Below are positions 58,061 through 64,000 of a stretch of DNA of 64,000 nucleotides, piece by piece; position 1 is the first letter of the stretch, and the number at the start of each line of letters is the position of its first letter. The notes beneath the pieces are model-generated. The model was not told where the DNA came from. It did not search any database and was given only the letters and a program-made list of their open reading frames with translations. The stretch is from positions 62,001 through 126,000 of the forward strand of contig NZ_BMND01000020.1 in NCBI RefSeq assembly GCF_014646275.1, given 5' to 3'. Source of the stretch: Streptomyces kronopolitis. GTDB taxonomy: Bacteria; Actinomycetota; Actinomycetes; Streptomycetales; Streptomycetaceae. The position numbers and the translations under genes were made by a program.

Positions 58061-59398
58061 TCAGTCGGAGACGAGCTCGTCCGGGGCGGAGCGGGCGAGG
58101 TCCGCGAGCACGGCGAGCGCCTGCGAGAGGGCCTCGATCCGCGGCGAGGCCAGCCCCAGCCGGATCGCGTTGGGGGCGCGGTACTCGCCGACCGTGAAGG
58201 CCGCGGCGGGGGTCACCGCGATCCCGTGCCGTGCCGCGGCGGCCACGAACATGTCGGCCCGCCAGGGGCGCGGCAGCTCCCACCAGCAGTAGTACGAGCG
58301 CGGATCGCTGCGGACCGGGAACGGGCCCAGATGCCGCGCGGCCACCTCCTGGCGGCGCGCGGCCTCCTGCTTCTTCGCCGCCACCAGCGCCCGCACCGCG
58401 CCGTCCGCCTGCCAGCGGGCCGCGGCCTCCAGCGCGAAGCGCATGGGCGTCCACCCGCCGGAGCGCAGGGCCGAGGTGAGGCCGGGTGCGACCGCGGGCG
58501 GGGCCACCGCGAAGCCGAGGGTCAGCCCGGGCGACAGCCGCTTGGACAGGCTGTCGATCACCACCGTGTGCTCGGGCGCCAGGGCGGCGAGCGGCGGGCG
58601 GTCGTCGTAGAGGAACGCCCAGATGGTGTCCTCGATCGCGTGGAGGTCCAACTCCCGCAGCACGCCGGCCAGTTCGCCCCGGCGATGCTCGCTCATCGTG
58701 AGGGACAACGGATTGTGCAGAGTCGGCTGGACGTAAACGGCGTGCAGCGGGGCGCTGCGGTGGGCGGCCCGGACGGCCTCCGGCACCAGCCCGTCCTCGT
58801 CCATGGCCAGCGGCACCAGGGTGATCCCGAGCCGGGCGGCGATGACCTTGAGCCCGGGGTAGGTGAGTTCCTCGATGCCCAGCCGCGCCCCCGGCGGGAC
58901 CAGCGCGGCGACCGCGGCCGAGATCGCCTGCCGGCCGTTGCCGGCGAACAGCACCTGGGCCGGGTCCGGGCGCCAGCCGCCGCGGGCGAGCAGATCGGCC
59001 GAAAATTCACGGGTGGCCGGTGTACCGATTGCACCGACCGGCCGCAGCACGGTCTCCAGCACGTCCGGCGTCGCCAGCCCGGCCAGTCCGGCCCCGAGCA
59101 GCCCGGCCTGCTCGGGCACCACCGGATAGTTCAGCTCCAGGTCGATCCGGCCGTCGGCGGGCTCGCTCAGCGCGGGCGCGGCGGGATGCGCGGTGGCGCG
59201 CACGAAGGTGCCGCGGCCCACCTCGCCGACCGTGTGCCCCCGACGGGCCAGCTCCTGGTAGACGCGGGCGGCCGTGGAGGCGGCGATGCCGTGCTGCCGG
59301 GCGAAGTCGCGCTGCGGCGGCAGGCGGTCGCCCGGCCGCAGCCGGCCCGCCGCGATGTCCGCGGCCACCGCGTCCGCCGTCTGCACATAGTCCTTCAC
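58061..59398 (-). CDS. MocR-type GntR regulator with aminotransferase-like domain
   Basis: 445 residues from GTG at 59398, with GAGGAG six bases upstream. The N-terminal GntR winged helix (1-70) has GRLRPGDRLPPQRDFARQHG and TAARVYQELARRG. The C-terminal fold-type I PLP domain (about 85-440) has LFAGNGRQAISAAVAAL, YVQPTLHNPLSLTM, and the PLP-binding lysine in VVIDSLSKRLSPGLTLGFA. MocR regulators sense PLP or amine compounds. It is divergent from the DinB-like and LysE genes at 59568 and 60167, which are likely targets. Confidence 0.93.
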   Translation of the reverse strand: MKDYVQTADAVAADIAAGRLRPGDRLPPQRDFARQHGIAASTAARVYQELARRGHTVGEVGRGTFVRATAHPAAPALSEPADGRIDLELNYPVVPEQAGLLGAGLAGLATPDVLETVLRPVGAIGTPATREFSADLLARGGWRPDPAQVLFAGNGRQAISAAVAALVPPGARLGIEELTYPGLKVIAARLGITLVPLAMDEDGLVPEAVRAAHRSAPLHAVYVQPTLHNPLSLTMSEHRRGELAGVLRELDLHAIEDTIWAFLYDDRPPLAALAPEHTVVIDSLSKRLSPGLTLGFAVAPPAVAPGLTSALRSGGWTPMRFALEAAARWQADGAVRALVAAKKQEAARRQEVAARHLGPFPVRSDPRSYYCWWELPRPWRADMFVAAAARHGIAVTPAAAFTVGEYRAPNAIRLGLASPRIEALSQALAVLADLARSAPDELVSD

Positions 59399-59567
59399 GA
59401 CTCTCTCCTCGCCCGCGCCGGTCCCGACCGCCCCTGCTTCCCTCATCGTCTCAGAGGTAGCAGAGCATTGCCCTCGGTGCAATCTAAATCTTGCGCCGAG
59501 GTAGTCAGATCAATATGCTCGATTACGCTCCGACCCGCAGGGCCGCACCCGCCAAGGAAGGGACCAC

Positions 59568-60107
59568 GTGACCCCGTCAGGAACTAGAGGCCGCACGTCG
59601 CTGACGTCGGTCCGGTGCGAGCGGTGCGGGTTCACCAGCGAGGCGTTCCACCGTCGCGAGGTGCCGGCCGTCCTGCGGGCGTGCGCCGGGCAGTGGCGCA
59701 CGATCCTGGACGACCCGCACCTGAGCCGGCAGAAGACCGGCCCGCTCGGCTGGTCGCCGCTCGAATACGGCTGCCACGCGCGGGACATGTGCGTGCTCTT
59801 CCACCGGCGGCTGATCACGATGCTCCGCCTGCCGCCGGTGCGCCGGGTCCGCGAGACGGGCCGCGCGCGCGGCGAGGCGGAGCTGCTCACGCGCTACAGC
59901 GAGGAGGACCCCCGGCAGGTGGCGCCGGAACTCGGCTGGGCCGCGGAGTCGCTGGCCTGCCGGTTCGAGACCTTCACCAGCGCCGACTGGGGCGGCCGGG
60001 ACCCGCGTTCGGGGGCACCGGGGCTCAGCGTCGAGCTCTGCACCGAGCACTTCATTCACGATCTCGTCCACGACCTCTCCGAGGTGGCGCGCCTCAAGGC
60101 GCCCTGA
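59568..60107 (+). CDS. DinB-like protein with N-terminal Cys pair
   Basis: 179 residues from GTG at 59568, with AAGGAAGGG six bases upstream. A short N-terminal CERCGFTSEAF could bind zinc. The rest matches a DinB-like four-helix bundle, with His in EYGCHARDMCVLFHRRL (about 68-84) and the pair in HFIHDLVHDLSEVA at the C-terminus (about 163-176), the expected metal ligands. It lies 60 bases upstream of the LysE exporter on the same strand and diverges from the MocR regulator. Substrate is unknown; a mycothiol-dependent reaction is possible from the family. Confidence 0.75.
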   Translation: MTPSGTRGRTSLTSVRCERCGFTSEAFHRREVPAVLRACAGQWRTILDDPHLSRQKTGPLGWSPLEYGCHARDMCVLFHRRLITMLRLPPVRRVRETGRARGEAELLTRYSEEDPRQVAPELGWAAESLACRFETFTSADWGGRDPRSGAPGLSVELCTEHFIHDLVHDLSEVARLKAP

Positions 60108-60166
60108 GGCGGAGCGGCAGCGGCGGATCAGGCACGACAGCGGATGCACCGGAGAGGGAAGAAGAG

Positions 60167-60805
60167 ATGCTGCAACTGAGCGGAATCCTGGGCGTGGTGG
60201 TGGTCGCGCTCGGCATGGTGCTGACCCCCGGACCGAACATGATCTACCTGGTGTCCCGGAGCATCACCCAGGGACGCCGGGCCGGGATCGTCTCCCTCGG
60301 CGGGGTCGCGGTGGGCTTCATGATCTATCTGGTCGCCGCCAACCTCGGGCTGTCGGTGATCTTCATCGCCGTCCCCGAGCTGTACGCGGCCATCAAGCTG
60401 GCCGGCGCGGCGTATCTGCTGTGGCTGGCGTGGAAGGCCCTGAAGCCCGGCGGGGTCAGCGTCTTCACCCCCGAGGACGTGCCGCACGACTCGCCCCGCC
60501 GGCTGTTCATGATGGGGCTGATGACGAACCTGCTCAACCCGAAGATCGCCGTCATGTACCTCTCGCTCATCCCGCAGTTCGTGAACCCGAAGTCGGGGCA
60601 TGTGCTCCTCCAGGGACTCGTGTTGGGGACGATCCAGATCGTGGTGAGCATCGGCGTGAACTTCGTCATCGTGCTGGGCGCGGGGGCCATCGCGGTCTTC
60701 CTCACCCGCCGCCCGTCCTGGCTGAAGGCGCAGCGCTACATGATGGGCACCGTGCTCGGGGCGCTCGCCGTCACCCTCGCCCTCGACACCTCCGGCCCCG
60801 CCTGA
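60167..60805 (+). CDS. LysE-family amino-acid exporter
   Basis: 212 residues from ATG at 60167, with GGGAAGAAG seven bases upstream. Family motifs: VVALGMVLTPGPNMIYLVSR (about 12-31), YLLWLAWKALKPGG, and GLMTNLLNPKIAVMYLSLIP. About six hydrophobic helices span the length. It probably exports an amino acid or relative. The MocR regulator nearby may control it in response to such a compound. A terminator follows. Confidence 0.9.
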   Translation: MLQLSGILGVVVVALGMVLTPGPNMIYLVSRSITQGRRAGIVSLGGVAVGFMIYLVAANLGLSVIFIAVPELYAAIKLAGAAYLLWLAWKALKPGGVSVFTPEDVPHDSPRRLFMMGLMTNLLNPKIAVMYLSLIPQFVNPKSGHVLLQGLVLGTIQIVVSIGVNFVIVLGAGAIAVFLTRRPSWLKAQRYMMGTVLGALAVTLALDTSGPA

Positions 60806-60830
60806 GCCGGCCGGGCAGCACCGTACGTCC

Positions 60831-60870
60831 GAGGCCGGACCGCTCCGTACCACCGGAGCGGTCCGGCCTC
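60831..60870 (+). terminator. Terminator after the LysE gene
   Basis: A perfect 17-bp stem (60831-60847 with 60854-60870) and 6-base loop, followed by TTGCGTT. Confidence 0.9.
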
Positions 60871-61109
60871 TTGCGTTGCCCCGCTGTGGCCGTTTCATGG
60901 CGTTATGCCCCACGGTCGGGTTTCCGCAATGCGCGATCCAGCCGCCTGGAATTACTTCTGCTGGCGGCTGCATTCGTGAAGGATTCAGCTGTGCGGCAGA
61001 ACGAATACCTGGCCGGAAACCTTCGGGTACCCACCATCCACTCGTTAATGCGCGGCACATCGAATAGAGGTTTCGGAAATGCCCTAAAGGGAAAAGGCGG
61101 AGGTGTCGG
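60871..61109. promoter_or_regulatory. Promoter region of the right-edge operon
   Basis: About 240 bases of lower GC between a strong terminator and the SDR start. The plus-strand operon that follows must be expressed from here. The short open frame at 60876-61067 has no ribosome site, so I did not call it. No clear -10/-35 pair was fixed. Confidence 0.5.
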
Positions 61110-61856
61110 GTGGCCGGCAAGGTAGTGGTGACCGGTGCGAGCAGCGGAATCGGTGCGGCAACGGTCCGCCGGCTGACCAAGGACGGTTTCGACGTCGTGG
61201 CCGTCGCCCGGCGCGCGGACCGGCTGGCCGCGCTCGCGGCGGAGACCGGCGCGCGGGCGCACCCCCTGGACATCACGGACGACGACGCCGTGCGGGAGTT
61301 CGCCGCCGGCCTGGACTCCTGTGACGTCCTGGTCAACAACGCGGGCGGCGCCCTCGGCGCGGAGCAGGTGGCGCTCGCCGCGCCGGACGACTGGGCGCAC
61401 ATGTTCTCCGTCAACGTGCTGGGCACGCTGCGGATGACGCAGGCGCTGCTGCCCCTGCTGCGGGCGGGCGGCGGCACGGTCGTGACCATCACCTCCACCG
61501 CCGCGTTCGTCAACTACGAGGGCGGGGGCGGCTACAGCGCCGCCAAGCACGCCGAGCACGCCCTCAGCGAGACGCTGCGGCTCGAACTGTGCGGCCAGCC
61601 GGTCCGGGTCATCGAGGTGGCGCCCGGGATGGTGCACACCGAGGAGTTCGCCCTCAACCGGCTGCGCGGCGACGCCGCCGGGGCGGCCGCGCTCTACGAG
61701 AACGTCGACGCGCCGCTGAGCGCGGACGACGTGGCCGAGTGTGTGTCGCTCGTCGTGGGGCTCCCGCAGCACGTCAACGTCGACCGGATGGTGGTGCGGC
61801 CGCTGGCGCAGGCCACCCAGCACAAGCTGCACCGCGGCCCGCTCCTCGGCACCTGA
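61110..61856 (+). CDS. Short-chain dehydrogenase/reductase
   Basis: 248 residues from GTG at 61110, with GGAGG six bases upstream. Classical SDR: cofactor motif VVVTGASSGIGAATVRRL (5-22), VNNAGGALG (about 74-82), ITSTAAFVNYEGGGGYSAAK with catalytic Ser, Tyr and Lys (about 130-150), and VIEVAPGMVHTEEF. Nearest to the YdfG/serine-3-dehydrogenase branch, which prefers NADP and hydroxy-acids. As first gene of an operon with an SGNH hydrolase and a 30-residue peptide, it may oxidise or reduce a group on a peptide-derived product. A housekeeping reductase is the alternative. Confidence 0.9.
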   Translation: MAGKVVVTGASSGIGAATVRRLTKDGFDVVAVARRADRLAALAAETGARAHPLDITDDDAVREFAAGLDSCDVLVNNAGGALGAEQVALAAPDDWAHMFSVNVLGTLRMTQALLPLLRAGGGTVVTITSTAAFVNYEGGGGYSAAKHAEHALSETLRLELCGQPVRVIEVAPGMVHTEEFALNRLRGDAAGAAALYENVDAPLSADDVAECVSLVVGLPQHVNVDRMVVRPLAQATQHKLHRGPLLGT

Positions 61857-61865
61857 GCGCGCCCC

Positions 61866-61925
61866 GGCGCATTCCCCGGCGCTCTTCTCCGGCGCCTTCC
61901 TCCGGTGCCTTTCTCCGGCGCTCTG
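61866..61925. repeat. Degenerate short tandem repeats between SDR and SGNH genes
   Basis: Five imperfect copies of a TTCTCCGGCGC-like unit, spaced about 12-13 bases, lie in the 196-base gap after the SDR stop. Copies differ at one or two bases. Confidence 0.6.
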
Positions 61926-62052
61926 CATTCTTCTCCACCTCCGTTTCTCCATTCCCTCTCGCACCGCGTACGCGCCTCGGGCCGCCCTGTCCGTGCACTT
62001 CGCCGTGCCCCGGGCCGGAGGAATGTCCGCACACGATCCGAGGAGCTTTCCC

Positions 62053-63084
62053 GTGAAACTGCACCGCGACGAACTGACTCCGCAGCACCAGGAGTACGCG
62101 CGGTTCGACGACCGCGGCGAGGCGCGCTATCTGCCGTACCTCATGTATTTCCACCAGGCGGATTACCGGTCCGCGACCATCAACACGGACCGGGCCGGAT
62201 TCCGTATCTCGCACGGTCCCGGCGGCGCCACGGCCTCGGCGGCGGAGAATGTGCCGGCCGGTCCCGTGCGGCTGATCGCCGGCAGTTCGACCGTGCTCGG
62301 GATCGGCGCCACCAGTGACGCCACCACGCTGGCCTCGCAATTGTGGAGCAAGCACGCCCCCTCCGCCCCGTGGCTCAATTTCGGCGGCCGCTGCTACAAC
62401 TCCACCCAGGAACTCCTGCTCTTCACGCTGTACCGGCATCTGCTGCCCGAGATCGAAGAGATCGTCATTTTCTCGGGGCTCAACGATCTGACCGTCGGCC
62501 GGCTGCCCGAATGGCAGCAGGGCGACCACGGCGCATTCTGGTTCTGCGGCGAGTACTTCGAGAAGATGGAGGAGCTGCGCGAGAGCAACCGCAAGGCCGC
62601 CAAGCCCTTCGGCCGGCGCGCGGAGCGGCGGCGCACCATCTCCACCCACGACGACGTCCGCCGGGACATCCCGCAGGTCATCGCGTCGGCGGCCGACCTC
62701 ACCCTGCGCCACCTGGACAGCTGGCGCAGGCTGGCGGGGCCGCACACCCGCGTCACGTACGTCCTCCAGCCCATGGCCCAGTGGATGCGCGACACCCCGG
62801 CCCCGCAGGAAAAGCTGCTCTTCGACGAGATCGACCGGATCTCCAAGCTCGGCACCTGGGAAGCGCTGTACGGCGACATCTCGACGCCGGAAGTGTCCCG
62901 GGAGTTCTCCGAAACCCTCCGGACCGGCTGCGAAAAGCTCGGCATCGGATACCACGACCTGAATCCCGTCGTCGCCGACGCGGTCGGCCGGAACGACTGG
63001 ATATTCGTCGACCGGGCGCACTACACGGACCACGGATACGACGTCGTCGCCAAAATCATGGCGGACACCATCGGCCTGTCCTGA
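62053..63084 (+). CDS. SGNH-like hydrolase of unknown substrate
   Basis: 343 residues from GTG at 62053, with AGGAG seven bases upstream; ATG at 62023 has its ribosome site too close. The SGNH blocks are present: block I LIAGSSTVLGIGAT (Ser78 or 79), block III IFSGLNDLTVG with Asn, and block V FVDRAHYTDHGYD with the catalytic Asp and His near the C-terminus. An upstream INTDRAGFR resembles the N-D-x-G-F-R element seen in many carbohydrate- and peptide-modifying SGNH enzymes. No signal peptide; probably cytoplasmic. It directly precedes a 30-codon peptide gene, so acyl transfer or deacylation in a peptide pathway is a possible role. The family member is not known to me. Confidence 0.75.
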   Translation: MKLHRDELTPQHQEYARFDDRGEARYLPYLMYFHQADYRSATINTDRAGFRISHGPGGATASAAENVPAGPVRLIAGSSTVLGIGATSDATTLASQLWSKHAPSAPWLNFGGRCYNSTQELLLFTLYRHLLPEIEEIVIFSGLNDLTVGRLPEWQQGDHGAFWFCGEYFEKMEELRESNRKAAKPFGRRAERRRTISTHDDVRRDIPQVIASAADLTLRHLDSWRRLAGPHTRVTYVLQPMAQWMRDTPAPQEKLLFDEIDRISKLGTWEALYGDISTPEVSREFSETLRTGCEKLGIGYHDLNPVVADAVGRNDWIFVDRAHYTDHGYDVVAKIMADTIGLS

Positions 63085-63132
63085 CCCCCTGTCCTGACCC
63101 CGAATTCCCTTACCCGAGAGGAATTACTGCAC

Positions 63133-63225
63133 ATGTCCTTCGTGCGAAAGATCGCCAATGCGCTGTTCCGGCGCAACAAGCGCGCCAAGCGCAAGAACGA
63201 CGCCTCCATCTACCCCATGTTCTGA
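63133..63225 (+). CDS. 30-residue basic peptide, candidate RiPP precursor or scaffold
   Basis: ATG at 63133, with AGAGGAA nine bases upstream, to TGA at 63223-63225; 48 bases after the SGNH gene and 62 before the next gene, all on plus. It begins MSFVRKIANALFRR, an amphipathic helix, continues with ten strongly basic residues, and ends DASIYPMF. There is no cysteine and only two Ser. It has the size and setting of a RiPP precursor or of a scaffold peptide on which a small molecule is built; a membrane-active peptide is a third option. I do not recognise the sequence. It is below the usual length cut-off for gene callers. Confidence 0.65.
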   Translation: MSFVRKIANALFRRNKRAKRKNDASIYPMF

Positions 63226-63287
63226 CCGGTACGGCCGGCGGCGGCACCGCGCGCCGGATGGTCCACGAAGCAGAGGAAAGGAGAAGG

Positions 63288-64000
63288 ATGCAAGGCCATC
63301 AGGCAGCCGGCCCGGCCACGCGGCCCGTACCGGCGCGGGACGACGACAGCGCACGGACGGTGTACGCGTACGCCGCCGACCCGGAGGCGTCCGTCCCCGG
63401 GGGCCGGTTCACCGACGAGGTCCGCGCCGAACTGCGCCGGCACGCCGCCGGCGCGGAGACGGATCTCGACGCGGCCGTCCGCCGGGCCGCCGACTGGGCA
63501 CGCACCGAGAGCGCCCGCTTCCGGGCGCTCGACGTGACCGGGAACGCGGCGCACCCGCCCGTCACCGGTGACGGCGCGGACGGCGCCCGGCAGGTCCTCG
63601 TCCGCCGGGCGGTGCTCGGCTGCGCCCCGCTCGCCCTGGTCTCGGGGGCCTGGCTGCAATGGCTCAGCGCCCCCGGCAACGCGGACGAGCCGGCCGTGCT
63701 GCGGACCCTGGCGCTGTACGCCTCCGATGTGGGCGCCGGACATCCGGGCGCCTCCCGGGGCCATGCGTACCTGGGCCTCCTGCGCCATCTGCGGCTCTCG
63801 GAGAACGCGGTCCCCCGGGCCCGGCTCACCGGCGACCAGCGCATCGCGGACCGCACCTTCCGCTTCCCCGCGCTGCTGCTGGCGATGAGCCGCCGCCCGG
63901 ACGACTTCGGCGCCGAGATCCTCGGCGCCGACCTGTGCCTGCGCACCGTCGGGCTGCTGCCGCCGCTCGCCCTGGTCGCACAGGCGCTGCCCACGGAGGC
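63288..64000 (+). CDS. Heme-oxygenase-like (iron-containing redox) enzyme, partial
   Basis: First 237 residues from ATG at 63288 (AAAGGAGAAGG directly upstream); the gene runs off the window. The sequence is largely helical. The element RPDDFGAEILGADLCLRTVG near the visible end recalls the L-P-E-I-L-G-x-x-L region of PF14518-type heme-oxygenase-like diiron proteins. Those enzymes oxidise amines, amino acids or peptides with O2 (for example SznF, UndA and BesC relatives). The expected downstream metal ligands lie outside the window. It is the fourth gene of the operon and would be the oxidative catalyst. Family assignment is tentative until the rest is seen. Confidence 0.55.
   Translation, partial: MQGHQAAGPATRPVPARDDDSARTVYAYAADPEASVPGGRFTDEVRAELRRHAAGAETDLDAAVRRAADWARTESARFRALDVTGNAAHPPVTGDGADGARQVLVRRAVLGCAPLALVSGAWLQWLSAPGNADEPAVLRTLALYASDVGAGHPGASRGHAYLGLLRHLRLSENAVPRARLTGDQRIADRTFRFPALLLAMSRRPDDFGAEILGADLCLRTVGLLPPLALVAQALPTE

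Noticed and set aside
60876..61067. A 63-codon frame upstream of the SDR gene
   Set aside because: No ribosome site and no recognisable sequence; more likely promoter region.
61110..64000. Scaffold-peptide (PEARL) pathway of the 3-thiaglutamate type at the right edge
   Set aside because: Attractive because of the small peptide, but no aminoacyl-tRNA ligase-like gene is visible in the window; left open rather than claimed.

Overview
The window is a high-GC actinobacterial chromosome segment that is almost certainly from a Streptomyces species. Starts are often GTG or TTG and genes are tightly packed. The content is typical of the genus: chaplins and rodlins of the aerial-hyphae sheath, a WhiJ/DUF397 developmental regulator module, a second Zur-type set of zinc-free ribosomal proteins, and the core run tilS-hpt-ftsH-folE-fol-dacB-ppa. 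I saw no rRNA, CRISPR array or complete insertion sequence. I did not find a tRNA, but I could not run a tRNA scan.

Layout. 1-5 kb: tail of a SpoIIE-like phosphatase, a NarL-type two-component pair, and a MidA-type methyltransferase next to an orphan nuoD. 5-22 kb: folate genes (folK, folB, an NTF2-like gene coupled to folP, folE), a lysyl-phosphatidylglycerol-synthase-like membrane protein, a secreted-type esterase, ftsH, hpt, tilS, a zinc metalloprotease, a D-Ala-D-Ala carboxypeptidase and ppa. 22-30 kb: a compact, all-minus-strand RiPP cluster that I read as a linaridin cluster (precursor linA, linL, linH, linM, linE, linT plus two small genes), placed between ppa and a threonine/serine exporter gene. 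30-39 kb: transporters, WrbA, glutamate decarboxylase, DinB and an aldehyde dehydrogenase. 39-41 kb: a WhiJ-like regulator, an ATPase-type anti-sigma-like protein and a DUF397 protein that share a near-identical operator-like sequence. 41-44 kb: a zinc-starvation ribosomal protein block (S18, CobW-like, L31, L33 diverging from L28, S14 over a probable Zur box), then tatA and a nitrilase. 45-49.5 kb: three rodlins, three chaplins (one with a sortase signal) and a small secreted protein. 50-60 kb: Pol I-like polymerase, esterase, RidA, acyltransferase, GDPD phosphodiesterase, a LuxR regulator facing a tiny secreted peptide gene, a MocR regulator, a DinB-like protein and a LysE exporter. 61-64 kb: an unrecognised small operon of SDR, SGNH-like hydrolase, 30-residue basic peptide and heme-oxygenase-like protein that runs off the window.

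How they work together. The linaridin genes form a complete maturation and export set: precursor, membrane modification proteins, N-terminal methyltransferase, FAD oxidoreductase and ABC exporter. The precursor gene is followed by a terminator hairpin that would favour precursor transcripts. The chaplin/rodlin block supplies hydrophobic coat proteins for sporulating hyphae. The ribosomal block would replace zinc-containing ribosomal proteins when zinc is scarce. The right-edge operon is the best candidate for an undescribed peptide pathway, and it is incomplete here.
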